Assembly: GCA_963705835.1 (NCBI GenBank)
Contig: CAVPLC010000111.1
Span: 47,405-111,404 of the forward strand
Origin: Palsa-504 sp963705835
Lineage (GTDB): Bacteria; Actinomycetota; Actinomycetes; Streptosporangiales; Streptosporangiaceae
DNA: 64,000 bases
Reading direction: 5' to 3'
Below, one piece after another: positions 46,778-55,794 of this stretch. The translations under genes and the position numbers were made by a program. Every line of letters starts with the position of its first letter. The stretch's first letter is position 1. The notes beneath the pieces were generated by a model. That model searched no databases. It was given only the letters and a program-made list of their open reading frames with translations, and had not been told where the DNA came from.

Positions 46778-48312
46778 TCACTCGGGGGCTAGGGCGCGGA
46801 CCATGTCGATGGTGTCGGCTTCGGTGGCGGGCTTGTCCTCGCGGTAGCGCAGGACGCGGGCGAAGCGCAGGGCCAGGCCGCCGGGGTAGCGGGGGCTGCG
46901 CTGCACGCCGTCGAAGGCGATCTCGACGACCAGCTCGGGGCGGACGTACACGGTGTAGTCGTCGCGGCGGTCCTCCAGGGCCAGCAGCCGCTCGGTCTGC
47001 CAGGTGAGCAGCTCGTCGGTCAGGCCCTTGAACGTCTTGCCGAGCATGACGAAGCCGCCGGTGGCCGGGTCGCGGGCGCCCAGGTGCAGGTTGGACAGCC
47101 AGCCACGGCGGCGCCCGTGGCCCCACTCCACCGCGAGCACCACCAGGTCCAGGGTGTGCCGCGGCTTGACCTTGATCCACCCGGCGCCGCGGCGGCCCGC
47201 GGCGTACGGGGTGTCGAGGGACTTGACCACCACGCCCTCGTGGCCGCGGGACAGCGCGTCGCGGAAGAACGCCGTGGCCTCGTCGGCCGAGGCCGTCACC
47301 AGGCGGGGCATGAGCAGCTCGGGCGGCACCGCCCAGGTCAGCTCCGCGTGCCGCTTGTAGTCGGGCAGGTCGATCAGGTCCGCGCCCTCCAGGTGCAGCG
47401 CGTCGAACAAGAACACCGACAGCGGGACCGCCGGGCCCTCGACGGCGCCCTCCTGGGTGGCGGCGCGGGACGCGGTGTCCTGGAACGGCAGCGGCCTGCC
47501 GTCCTCGCGCAGCGCGATCAGCTCGCCGTCCAGGACCGCCGCGCGGACGGGCAGCTTGGCCAGGACCGCGACGACCTCGGGGAGCCGGTCGGTGATGTCG
47601 TCGAGGGTGCGGGTGAACAGGCGCACGCGCCCTTCGGCCAGGTGGGCCTGGATCCGGATGCCGTCCAGCTTCCACTCCACCGCGGCCTGGACGCCCTCGC
47701 CGCCGATCTTGGCCAGGGCGTCGGCGATGGTCGGCGCGCTGGCGGCGAGCATCGGCCGCACCGGACGGCCGATCTCCAGCCCGAACGCCTCCAGGGCCTG
47801 GCTTCCGCCGGCCAGCGCCGCGGCGGCCACCGCGCCCAGCGAGCCGCGCAGCATCATGGCCCGGCGGACCTCATCGACCGGTACCGACGCCGCGCGCGCC
47901 ACGGCCTCGGTCATGACGCCCTCCAGCGCGCCCTGGCGCAGCTCGCCGGACAGCAGGCCGAACAAGAACCGCTGCTCGCCTTCGGTAGCCCGCCCGAACA
48001 GCTCGCCGACCAGCACCTTGCGCGCGGCGGCCGAGCCCTTCCCCGATACCGCGCCGATGGCGGAAAAGCCCGCGTCCACCTCGCTCAGGGTCAAGGTGGG
48101 CGCGGCCGCCGCCGGGAACCCGCGCCGCGAAGCGCGGCCCAGCCGACTCCGATCTGCCGCTGCGGCAGCTCCCCGGACAGGTACGCGACGGCGATCGGCA
48201 CCTCCAGCGGGCCGGCCTCGCGCAGCGCGGCGGCCAGCGCGTCGATCTTGGCGAGCCGGGCGCTGGTCGTGGCCACGACCTGCGACACCTCGGCGATCTG
48301 GGCGAGCAGCAC
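46778..48312 (-). CDS. ligB: ATP-dependent DNA ligase (frameshift in this sequence)
   Basis: The N-terminal part (LLAQIAEVSQVVATTSARLAKIDALAAALR to GVGWAALRG) is in one frame. The rest (TLTLSEVDAGFSAIGAVSGKGSA onward) is in another, the junction being near 48117-48130. One base added would give about 511 residues, the normal length. Nucleotidyltransferase motif I VEWKLDGIRIQAH holds the adenylated Lys; DGELIALREDG, EGVVVKSLDTPYAAG and GWIKVKPRHTLDLVVLAVEWGHG follow. Such enzymes act in repair rather than replication, so a real pseudogene is conceivable. GTG 48312 matches the family start; ATG 48342 is possible. Convergent with ffh. Confidence 0.85.
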
Positions 48313-48337
48313 ACGGCCATTCTGCCCGACCGCCTGC

Positions 48338-48389
48338 ATCATCGTGGATGGCTACTACCCGCCCACGGGCGGTAACGATCCACGATGAT
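48338..48389. promoter_or_regulatory. 12-bp perfect inverted repeat between livM and the ligase gene
   Basis: ATCATCGTGGAT (48338-48349) and ATCCACGATGAT (48378-48389) are exact inverted copies. A smaller CCCG-CCCA-CGGG hairpin lies between them. The livM stop codon (48355-48357) is inside the loop, and the ligase start is just beyond. It could terminate the liv operon, act as a ligase operator, or both. Confidence 0.55.
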
Positions 48390-49434
48390 TTCGGTCACGT
48401 CGGCGGCCGCCCTGGCCGGGCTCCCAGAGCCAGTAGCCGACCGGGAACAGCCGGACGTGCAGGTACTCATCGATCAGTCCCCACAGCCCGCGCCGCGCGA
48501 AGATCGCGATCACCATCGCCACCAGGCCCAGGATGATCAGGTACCAGGCGTTGTAGGAGGCCAGCGTCTGCTGCAGGACCATGTACACGGCCGTGCCGAG
48601 GATGGGGCCCTCGATCGTGCCCAGGCCGCCGATGATCGTCGCGAACGCCATTACGGCGGTCCACTGCACGCTGAACACCGCGGTCGGCTGCACGATGAGC
48701 TGGCTGTCGGCCAGCAGCGCGCCCGCGGCGCCGCAGCCGATCCCGGCCACGATGAAGACGAGCATCCGGGCCAGGCCGACCCTCGCCCCGGAGCTGCGCG
48801 CGGCCACCTCGTCGTCGCGGACGGCGGTGAGCACCAGGCCCAGCCTGCCGCGCAGCAGCAGGTAGGTGGCGCCCAGCGCGACGACGGTAACGGCCAGCCC
48901 GATCCAGTACGTGTACGCCTCGAGCACGGCCGAGCTGATGCTGGGCGTGTGCGGCAGCGACAGGCCGGTGCCGCCGCCGATCGAGGGGAACTTCTCGATG
49001 ATCAGCAGGATGGTGGTGGCCAGCACCCACGTGGCGATCGCGAAGTATCCGCTGCGCAGCCGGGAGACCAGCCACCACAGCGGCACAGCGGCCACGCCGC
49101 AGCCGACCGCCGCGATCGGGAGCGCGGTGAACATCGAGATGTTGTGGATGTTCAGGATCAGCACGAAGTACGCCCCGAGCCCCACGAACGCCTGCTGGCC
49201 CACCGACACCAGGCCCGCATAACCGGCCAGCAGGTTCCACATGCTGGCCAGCGTCAAGACGATGAACGCCTGCACCATGATGGTGTCGGTGCCGGGGCCT
49301 ATGACGAAGGGGAACAGCGCGAGCACGACGACGACCACCAGCGCGCCGAGCCCGGTCCAGGCCACGTTCCTCCGTGACCGTGTCACCCGGTATTTTTCTG
49401 CCGAACGGGCGGTGGTTTCAGTGACCACGCTCAT
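48355..49434 (-). CDS. livM: Branched-chain amino acid-type ABC transporter permease LivM
   Basis: The protein has 359 residues with about ten membrane helices. GYAGLVSVGQQAFVGLGAY, RSGYFAIATWV and IIGGLGTIEGPILGTAVYMVL are typical LivM signatures. ATG 49434 overlaps the livH stop (ATGA). A polar tail (GQGGRRRDRNHRG) reaches into the inverted repeat downstream. Last gene of the reverse-strand liv operon. Confidence 0.93.
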   Translation of the reverse strand: MSVVTETTARSAEKYRVTRSRRNVAWTGLGALVVVVVLALFPFVIGPGTDTIMVQAFIVLTLASMWNLLAGYAGLVSVGQQAFVGLGAYFVLILNIHNISMFTALPIAAVGCGVAAVPLWWLVSRLRSGYFAIATWVLATTILLIIEKFPSIGGGTGLSLPHTPSISSAVLEAYTYWIGLAVTVVALGATYLLLRGRLGLVLTAVRDDEVAARSSGARVGLARMLVFIVAGIGCGAAGALLADSQLIVQPTAVFSVQWTAVMAFATIIGGLGTIEGPILGTAVYMVLQQTLASYNAWYLIILGLVAMVIAIFARRGLWGLIDEYLHVRLFPVGYWLWEPGQGGRRRDRNHRGSLPPVGG

Positions 49435-50306
49435 GACGACGCCCTCCGCGCGACCAGGCCCTGCGGCCGGAGCACCAGCACGGCCAGGAAGAGCAGGTAC
49501 CCGGCCAGCAGCGAGTCCGACGCGCTGATCTGGGCGCCGATCGTCTGTGCGACGCCGAGGAGCACGCCGCCGAGCAGCGTCCCCCACAGCGAGCCAAGCC
49601 CGCCGATCACCACCGCGGCGAACGCGAACAGCAAGATGGTGTCGGTTCCCGTGGTCGGCGAGAACTGGGAGTACATGCCGTACGCGATGCCGGCCAGCGC
49701 CACGGTGCCGAACGCGATGGCGGCCGCGATGCCGAACACGTGCCGGTAGTCGATCCCGGACAGCTGCGCCGCCTCCTTGTCGTCGGCCACCGCCCGGATC
49801 ATCCGCCCGTACCTCGAGACGGACAGGAAGTACTGCAGGCCGAGCAGTACCACCACGGCCACCACGAAGATCAGCAGCAGCAGGTATGCGATCGTGATCT
49901 GCGAGCCGATCGAGAACGAGCTGGTGATGATCGCGTTCCCTACCCCGAGCGAGTGGCTGTTGGCGTTGACGAACTGCAGCAGGCCGTTCTCGATCACGAT
50001 GGACAGCCCGAACGTGACCAGCAGCGTGGTGAGGACGCTGCGGTCGAGCGCGGCCTGGATCACGGTCCGCTGCAGCACGTAGCCGAGCAGCGCCATCAGC
50101 GGCACCACGATCACGAAGGACCACAGCACCGGGATGTGGGTGACCGCGATGACGCCGACCGCGATGTAGCCGCCGACGACCGCGAGGTCGCCGTGGGCGA
50201 GGTTGACGACCTTCATCACCCCGAACATCAGCGACAGCCCGCAGGCGAACAGCGCGTACAGGCCGCCGATCAAGATCCCCTGGATGACGTCGTTCACCCA
50301 GACCAT
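49431..50306 (-). CDS. livH: Branched-chain amino acid-type ABC transporter permease LivH
   Basis: The protein has 291 residues with about eight helices: QGILIGGLYALFACGLSLMFGVMKVVNLAHGD at the N-terminus, RAVADDKEAAQLSGID (the cytoplasmic ATPase-contact loop) and AAVVIGGLGSLWGTLLGG. It forms the membrane channel with LivM. Its ATG lies inside the end of livF, overlapping by 13 bp, so translation is coupled. Confidence 0.94.
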   Translation of the reverse strand: MVWVNDVIQGILIGGLYALFACGLSLMFGVMKVVNLAHGDLAVVGGYIAVGVIAVTHIPVLWSFVIVVPLMALLGYVLQRTVIQAALDRSVLTTLLVTFGLSIVIENGLLQFVNANSHSLGVGNAIITSSFSIGSQITIAYLLLLIFVVAVVVLLGLQYFLSVSRYGRMIRAVADDKEAAQLSGIDYRHVFGIAAAIAFGTVALAGIAYGMYSQFSPTTGTDTILLFAFAAVVIGGLGSLWGTLLGGVLLGVAQTIGAQISASDSLLAGYLLFLAVLVLRPQGLVARRASS

Positions 50307-51076
50307 AAGGGCTCACCCCTCTCCCCCGCCGGGGCCGACCTCAGGCCGAAGTAGGCGGCCTCCACCTGTTCCGGGGTGACGTCCGACGGCGTGCCTTCCA
50401 GCGTGGTCCGCCCCTCCAGGAGGCACTGCAGGTGCGAGGCAACCCGCAGCGCCTGGCTGACGTCCTGCTCCACCAGCAGCACGGTGAGCCCGGTGGCCAG
50501 GATCTGCGGCAGCATGGCGTAGATGCGCTGAACCACCACCGGGGCCAGGCCCAGGGACAGCTCGTCGAGCAGCAGCACGCGCGGGTTGGCGACCAGCGCC
50601 CGGCTGATCGCAACCGATTGCTGCTCGCCGCCTGACAACTGCGCGGTCCGCTGGCCCCGCCGGTCCCGCATCCAGGAGAACAGCTCGTAGACCCGCTCGA
50701 TCGTCCACGGCCCCTTCCGCGCGTAGGTGGCGCCGACCTGAAGGTTCTCCTCTACGGTGAGCGACGGGAAGAGCCGCCGGCCCTCCGGCACCATGGTGAT
50801 GCCCCGGATGGCCCGGCGCTCGGGCCGGACCTTGGTCACGTCGGTGCTGTCCAGCAGGATCGAACCCTCGGTGGGACGGTGCAGGCCGGCGATCGTGCGC
50901 AGCAGCGTCGACTTGCCCGCGCCGTTCGCGCCGATGATCGCGTACACCTCGCCCGGGAAGACCCGCAGCGAGACGTGGTCGAGCGCCCGCAGCTGGCCGT
51001 GGTGCACGGTCAGGTCACGGACCTCGAGCAGCGGGGACCCGTTCTCCGGCCGGCCGCCGCGGTCGGCCGAGGTCAC
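50294..51076 (-). CDS. livF: ABC transporter ATP-binding protein LivF
   Basis: The protein has 260 residues. Walker A GANGAGKSTLLRTIAG, signature QLSGGEQQSVAISRAL (with QS where QM is usual), Walker B VLLLDELSLGLAP. LivF-type features are MVPEGRRLFPSLTVEENL and the C-terminal LVEQDVSQAL. GTG 51076 overlaps the livG stop (GTGA). Confidence 0.94.
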   Translation of the reverse strand: MTSADRGGRPENGSPLLEVRDLTVHHGQLRALDHVSLRVFPGEVYAIIGANGAGKSTLLRTIAGLHRPTEGSILLDSTDVTKVRPERRAIRGITMVPEGRRLFPSLTVEENLQVGATYARKGPWTIERVYELFSWMRDRRGQRTAQLSGGEQQSVAISRALVANPRVLLLDELSLGLAPVVVQRIYAMLPQILATGLTVLLVEQDVSQALRVASHLQCLLEGRTTLEGTPSDVTPEQVEAAYFGLRSAPAGERGEPLWSG

Positions 51077-51873
51077 GGGGCGCTCCGTTCGCCGTCGGCG
51101 GATCCGTCGAAGGACTCGGCGTCCAGGGATCCCGCGGCCAGGGACGCGGTGACCTCGGTGCCGAGGAAGACCTCGCGGACCGCCGGGTCGGCCAGTACGG
51201 CGGCCGGGTCCCCGTCGCCGACGAACGTCCCGCCCGCCAGGCAGATCAGCCGGCTCACGACCGGGGTGAGCGCCCGGACCACGTGCTCGATCCAGATCAC
51301 CGTGACGCCCTCGGCGTTCACCCCGCGGACGATCTCCACCAGCTGGGCCACCTCGGGGTCGGTCAGCCCGCCGGCCACCTCGTCGAGCAGCAGCAGCTTC
51401 GGCTGCGAGGCGAGGGCACGGGCCAGTTCCAGCCGCTTGCGCTGCAGCAGGCCGAGCCGCTCGGCGGGCAGGTTCGCCTCGCGGGTCATGCCCGCCCGCT
51501 CGAGGGCCTCGCCCGCCGCCGCGTAGCTGGCCCGGCGCCGGAGCCCGGCGCCCTGCTGGGCGGCGACCAGCACGTTCTCGAACGCGGTCATGTCCGGGAA
51601 CGGGCGCGGCACCTGGTAGGTGCGGCCCACGCCGAGCCTGCACCGGGCCGCCGCGTCCAGTTTGGTGACCGTTCGCCCGGCGAACGAGATCTGTCCGGCG
51701 CCCGGGGACAGGTCGCCGGAGATGAGGCCGAACAGGCTGGTCTTGCCCGCTCCGTTCGGCCCCACGATGCCGACCGTGTCCCCGGGGCCGACCGCGAACG
51801 ACAGGTCCTCAGCGATGACGATCCGGCCGAACCGCTTCGTCACGTGGTCCAGTTCAAGCAGGGGATCTGTCAT
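51073..51873 (-). CDS. livG: ABC transporter ATP-binding protein LivG
   Basis: The protein has 266 residues. Walker A GPNGAGKTSLFGLISG, GRTYQVPRPFPDMTAFENVLVA, signature region ERLGLLQRKRLELARAL (LGLLQ replaces the usual LSGGQ, a family variation), and Walker B LLLLDEVAGGL followed by IEHVVRAL. A Ser/Asp-rich tail of about 25 residues ends the protein. The binding-protein stop at 51878 lies only 4 bp upstream. Confidence 0.92.
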   Translation of the reverse strand: MTDPLLELDHVTKRFGRIVIAEDLSFAVGPGDTVGIVGPNGAGKTSLFGLISGDLSPGAGQISFAGRTVTKLDAAARCRLGVGRTYQVPRPFPDMTAFENVLVAAQQGAGLRRRASYAAAGEALERAGMTREANLPAERLGLLQRKRLELARALASQPKLLLLDEVAGGLTDPEVAQLVEIVRGVNAEGVTVIWIEHVVRALTPVVSRLICLAGGTFVGDGDPAAVLADPAVREVFLGTEVTASLAAGSLDAESFDGSADGERSAP

Positions 51874-51877
51874 CCGG

Positions 51878-53365
51878 TCATTTGTTTGTCGGCTCGAGCG
51901 TCGAGGTGAGGGGCACGTTCGGCATCAGCGTATTGTCGACGACCTCCATTGAGAAGCCGTACTTCGAGCTGGGCTTCCACTGCACGCCGACGCACGGGGT
52001 GTCCACCACGCCCGGAGCGGGGTTCTTGCTCGAGGTCCAGTCGAGTTCCCCGGCGAGGGCCTTGATGTTCACGTTGAACAGGGCCGCGGCCACCTCGGCC
52101 TTGTCGTGCGGGTTGTTCACCGAGGTCAGCGCCGCGTAGGCGACCTCGAAGAGGCTGTAGTTGGACAGCGCCTGCACCCACTGCGAGCCGGTGGCCGAGG
52201 TGAACGCGGCGGCGATCTGCGCGCAGCTCTGCCCGGTCAGCGAGGACGTCCACGGCATGTTCGGCGTCCACCACGCGTCGGTGGCGACGTTGTTGACCAG
52301 CGAGCCGAGCGCGGCCACGTCGGACGGGAAGAGCAGCACCTTGGCCACGGTGGCCAGCTTCGGCTTGTAGCCCTGCTGCGCGGCCTGCTTCCAGAACACG
52401 TTGAAGTCCGGCGGCAGCGGCACGTTCGTGAAGAACTCGCAGTTCTTCGACTTGAACTCGCTGATGAACGAGGTGTAGTCGGTCAGCCCGTCGGTGTAGG
52501 GGGGCGGGTCGACCAGCGTGTAGCCGGCCGGGCCTGCGAACAGCGGCCACGCGGCGCGGAAGGCGTTGCCGTCCGAGTCGTTGGGGAACATGCAGCCGAC
52601 GATCTTGTCGGTGCTCAGCTCCGTGTGGATCCGGTTCCACATCGGGATGAAGGCGTTGCACAGGTCGTTGACGCCGAGGAAGTACATCGTCGTCCACGTC
52701 GGCTTGAACGTCGACTTGCCTGGCGTCGGGTTGCCGCCCAGGTTGGCGTACCAGGCCTGCCACGGGACGTTGCCGCAGATCAGCGGCGCACCCAGCTTCT
52801 CGGCCACAGTGGCGACGGGGTTGACCGTCTCCGGCGTGGACGAGGTGAGCAGGAGGTCCACCTTGTCGGACAGGATGGCCTGGTTGGCGAGCTGGCCGGC
52901 CCGGGTGGGGCTGGACTGGGTGTCGTAGGACTTGACGATGACCTGGTAGGTCTTCCCGCCGATCTTGAACCCGTTCTTGTACTGCGGCGTGGCCGCGATC
53001 GCGCTCAGCACCCAGTTGTCGGCGGTGCCGAAATCGGAAAGCGCGCCGGTGAGCGGGTGGATGAAGCCCATCACGATGTCCTGGGTCGCCGCGCTCGCGG
53101 TGGCCGAAGCAGTAGATGACGACGAGGTGGTAGCGCCCTTGATGCTGGAGCTACATGCCTGGAGCAGCCCGCCGCCCCCCACGACGGCCGCGCCGGCGCC
53201 GACCGCGCGCAGCAGGCTTCGTCGGCTGACGCCCGGGGCTGACAATGCTGGTCCGGTGGGGCGATCCCCCGGAACCGAACGCGAGGCTGTGCTATCGGAT
53301 TGCGCAGTCTGGTCACTCATCCGGATTGCGGTGTGGATCCCCTGGCGTTCAGACCGGGAGGCCAC
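51878..53365 (-). CDS. livK: ABC transporter substrate-binding lipoprotein (Liv/amide type)
   Basis: The protein has 495 residues. A Tat-type lipoprotein signal lies at about residues 45-72: VSRRSLLRAVG, a hydrophobic run, then LLQAC with the lipidated Cys. A Ser/Thr/Ala linker and a type I periplasmic-binding fold follow (MGFIHPLTGALSDFG, DLLLTSSTPETVNPVATVAEK). The ligand may be a branched-chain amino acid, amide or urea-like compound; sequence alone does not decide. GTG 53365 has a strong GGGAGGTGA upstream; ATG 53320 is an alternative. First gene of the operon and head of a long leader. Confidence 0.9.
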   Translation of the reverse strand: MASRSERQGIHTAIRMSDQTAQSDSTASRSVPGDRPTGPALSAPGVSRRSLLRAVGAGAAVVGGGGLLQACSSSIKGATTSSSSTASATASAATQDIVMGFIHPLTGALSDFGTADNWVLSAIAATPQYKNGFKIGGKTYQVIVKSYDTQSSPTRAGQLANQAILSDKVDLLLTSSTPETVNPVATVAEKLGAPLICGNVPWQAWYANLGGNPTPGKSTFKPTWTTMYFLGVNDLCNAFIPMWNRIHTELSTDKIVGCMFPNDSDGNAFRAAWPLFAGPAGYTLVDPPPYTDGLTDYTSFISEFKSKNCEFFTNVPLPPDFNVFWKQAAQQGYKPKLATVAKVLLFPSDVAALGSLVNNVATDAWWTPNMPWTSSLTGQSCAQIAAAFTSATGSQWVQALSNYSLFEVAYAALTSVNNPHDKAEVAAALFNVNIKALAGELDWTSSKNPAPGVVDTPCVGVQWKPSSKYGFSMEVVDNTLMPNVPLTSTLEPTNK

Positions 53366-54218
53366 GCCGCGTCACCTCCCGTCAATGTCGGTGCCGTACA
53401 GTACGGTCGAATTGTCTCGAAGAACCAAGCGGGCATATGCACGACCTAGCACCAAACCGCGGCGGGCAGGCCGTGGCTGCGCGGAGAGGCGACAGGGCTG
53501 CCGACCTGAGAACCGCGAACCTACAGCGCGACCACAGATCGCGGCTGGAATCCTCATCCCTAGAGGTGAGGAGGATGTCAGGTGCAATCGATCTCCTTCG
53601 AGGTCGCGCCGGAGGCGCGGGACCGCGTATGAGGTGACGTCGGGCGGCCCCGCGGCTCTGGTGGAGACGTTGAGCAGCCCTTGTCTCGTGCCGTGCGTTC
53701 GCTCGCGTACGCCTGGCATCCGTGCGCTATGCGAACGAGCGTGCATATAAAGAACAGTATGGCAACGCTAGGATGCCAGTTTGCGGATAGTCAACGTACG
53801 TTATGTAACTGTTTCAATTCGTGAGGCAGCCGCATCAGCCTGTGCGAATGCGCCTCACGGGCGTCATCCTTCCACCCCCTCGCCCGGTCGGCGCATCCCT
53901 CGTTCGCGCTGACCCACCGGCACGACAACATCCCCATATGACTCGTATGCTCTCATTAGTCTTGTCTCGACTCTTGTTCCCCAGGCGTCATGTAGTGTTT
54001 CCGTTCCGGGCCGCGTCCAAAGCTGCCGCACCCCCCAGGGTTCGCGACGATTACTGGTAGGCGACAGTTGTCTGGCACAATGTGATGCTGACCGCCTGGC
54101 TATGCGACGCCCTCTACTCGTTCGCCCGGCCCGGCTCCTCTGTGCGGTCCCGTCGGCTGTTCCCCCGGCCGGCGCGGGTCCGCCGCCTCGCATCTATCGC
54201 TGGGAGAAGACCACAGCC
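53366..54218. other. 853-bp region without a convincing gene between livK and rpsP
   Basis: It contains the putative liv promoter and leader, and on the other side the promoter region of rpsP, which I could not pin down. The reverse strand is open from 53746 to 53372 (124 codons, with LTSSSPLGMRIPAA), ending 6 bp before livK; no family is recognised. A hairpin ATCCTCA...TGAGGAGGAT lies near 53551-53577. The part 53740-54080 is noticeably less GC-rich. No tRNA or known riboswitch is recognised. Confidence 0.5.
53765..53794 (-). promoter_or_regulatory. Putative promoter of the liv operon
   Basis: On the reverse strand TTGACT (53789-53794) and TAGCGT (53765-53770) are 18 bp apart. The palindrome AACGTACGTT (53793-53802) overlaps the -35 side and could be an operator. 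Transcription from here would give a leader of nearly 400 bases before the binding-protein start. Confidence 0.45.
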
Positions 54219-55463
54219 GTGGCTGTAAAGATCAAGCTGAAGCGCCTGGGCAAGATCCGGGAGCCCTATTACCGGATCGTCGTCGCGGATTCGCGCACCA
54301 AGCGCGACGGGCGCGCCATCGAGGAGATCGGCAAGTACCACCCGAAGGCCGAGCCCTCGCTTATCGAAGTGAATTCCGAGCGGGTGCAGCACTGGCTGTC
54401 GGTGGGCGCGCAGCCCACGGACCCGGTCCGCGTCCTGCTCAAGGTCACCGGGGACTGGCAGAAGTTCACCGGTGAGCCGGGGGCCGAGGGCACGCTCCGC
54501 ACGGCCGAGCCGAAGGCGGACAAGAAGGAGCGCTTCGCGGCCGTCGCCAGTCAGAGCCAGGCCACCAAGGACGACAAGGCGTCAGGCCAGGCCAAGGCCG
54601 CAACCCAGTCCCGGGCCTCCAAGCCGGCCAGGGACGGTGCGGCTAAGGACGGGGCCACCAGGGACGGGACGGCCAGGGACAGGACCGCCAAGGACAGCGC
54701 CGCCAAGGACAGCGCCGCCAAGGACAGCGCCGCCAAGGACAGCGCCGCCAAGGACAGCGCCGCCAAGGACAGCGCCGCCAAGGACGGCGCCGCCAAGGAC
54801 AGCGCCGCCAAGGACAGGGCCGCCAAGGACGGGGCCGCCAAGGACAGTGCCGCCAAAGACAGTGCCGCCAAAGACAGCGCCGCCAAGGACGGGGCCGCCA
54901 AGGACGGGGCCGCCAAGGACGGGGCGCCTAAGGGCGGGACGGCCAGGGACGCGGGAAGCTCGGCGACCGGTGACGGCGCGGAGAAGGGCACCCGTGCCAG
55001 GGGCGGAGCCAGGACCGCCAGGCAACCGAAGGACGCCCCGGCCGCTGCGGCCGCCGCCGCGACCAGCGTGACGACTGAGGCTGCCGAGGCGGCAGGTGAC
55101 GGCAAGGCTGCGGGTGCTGATGGTGCGGTGGAGACTGACGCGGTCAACGTGACGGCTGAGGCTGCCGATGGGGCCGAGGCTGCCGGTGACGCTGGGGCTT
55201 CAGGCGAGGCGGACGCTGCGGCGGACGCTGACGCTTCGGGCACGGCGGACGCTGTGAGCAACGCTGAGGCTTCGAGCACGACGGACGCTGCGGCGGACGC
55301 TGAGGCTTCGGGCACGACGGACGCTGTGAGCGACGCTGAGGCTTCGGGTACGACGGACGCTGCGGCGGACGCTGACGCTTCGGGCACGGCGGACGCTGCG
55401 GGTGACGCGGAGGCTGCGGGTGGCGCTGAGGCTGCGGATGACGAGCCGGGGAGCGGAGCCTGA
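54219..55463 (+). CDS. rpsP: Ribosomal protein bS16 with a very long repetitive C-terminal tail
   Basis: The protein has 414 residues against about 80-170 for known bS16. Residues 1-95 are a complete S16 (AVKIKLKRLGKIREPYYRIVVADSR, GRAIEEIGKYHP, RVQHWLSVGAQPT). From about residue 136 to 240 there are some 21 copies of AAKD(S/G/R) (15-bp DNA units, 54626-54940). After a neutral Ala/Gly linker, an acidic block follows (about 320-410) with a 12-residue period such as AEASGTTDAAAD (36-bp units). The tail is therefore charge-segregated: Lys/Asp-rich first, then Asp/Glu-rich. The frame ends 1 bp before the KH gene. GTG 54219 follows GGGAGAAG. S16 sits in the 30S body. Confidence 0.95.
   Translation: MAVKIKLKRLGKIREPYYRIVVADSRTKRDGRAIEEIGKYHPKAEPSLIEVNSERVQHWLSVGAQPTDPVRVLLKVTGDWQKFTGEPGAEGTLRTAEPKADKKERFAAVASQSQATKDDKASGQAKAATQSRASKPARDGAAKDGATRDGTARDRTAKDSAAKDSAAKDSAAKDSAAKDSAAKDSAAKDGAAKDSAAKDRAAKDGAAKDSAAKDSAAKDSAAKDGAAKDGAAKDGAPKGGTARDAGSSATGDGAEKGTRARGGARTARQPKDAPAAAAAAATSVTTEAAEAAGDGKAAGADGAVETDAVNVTAEAADGAEAAGDAGASGEADAAADADASGTADAVSNAEASSTTDAAADAEASGTTDAVSDAEASGTTDAAADADASGTADAAGDAEAAGGAEAADDEPGSGA
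54626..54940 (+). repeat. About 21 tandem 15-bp repeats inside rpsP
   Basis: Unit GCCGCCAAGGACAGC with few variants, all in frame. The opposite strand is open too because of the period-3 repeat; that antisense frame is not a gene. Confidence 0.95.
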
Positions 55464-55464
55464 C

Positions 55465-55794
55465 GTGCTTGAGGAGGCCCTCGAGCACCTGGTGCGCGGC
55501 ATCGTCCAGTATCCGGACGAGGTCCATGTGGCCAGCAGGGCGCTGCGCCGGGGCAGCGCTCTGGAGGTGCGGGTGAATCCCGACGATCTCGGCAAGGTCA
55601 TCGGCCGGGGCGGGCGCACGGCCAGGGCGCTGCGCACGGTCATCAGCGCCCTGGCGGCGGGCCGCTACGTCCGGATCGACTTCCTGGACGCCAGCGAGGT
55701 CCGCTTAACCCATGCGGGTCATCGTGGGCCGCGCCGGCCGGCCGCACGGCATCCGCGGCGAGGTCGTGATCGGGGTCAGGACCGACGAGCCTGA
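55465..55794 (+). CDS. khpA: KH-domain RNA-binding protein (KhpA type), likely shifted at its end
   Basis: LEEALEHLVRGIVQYPDEVHVASR, then the KH core VNPDDLGKVIGRGGRTARALRTVISA and YVRIDFLDASEVR. The family normally stops right after this (about 79 residues). Here the frame runs on for 29 Arg/Pro-rich residues and overlaps rimM by 83 bp. Dropping one T at 55705-55706 gives a TAA at 55706-55708, three bases before rimM. A base insertion is therefore likely and the real protein is about 80 residues. It binds RNA with partners such as KhpB and always sits between rpsP and rimM in actinobacteria. Confidence 0.9.
   Translation: MLEEALEHLVRGIVQYPDEVHVASRALRRGSALEVRVNPDDLGKVIGRGGRTARALRTVISALAAGRYVRIDFLDASEVRLTHAGHRGPRRPAARHPRRGRDRGQDRRA

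Noticed and set aside
53372..53746. 124-codon reverse frame before livK as a real gene
   Set aside because: No family recognised and no convincing start signal. Kept only as part of the leader finding, not as a gene.
53821..54060. 79-codon forward frame upstream of rpsP
   Set aside because: No ribosome site, Arg/Pro-rich composition, no recognisable motif, and it spans the probable rpsP promoter region.
54626..54940. The rpsP repeats as a CRISPR or mobile element
   Set aside because: Units are contiguous without spacers, keep the rpsP frame, and show no ends or transposase.
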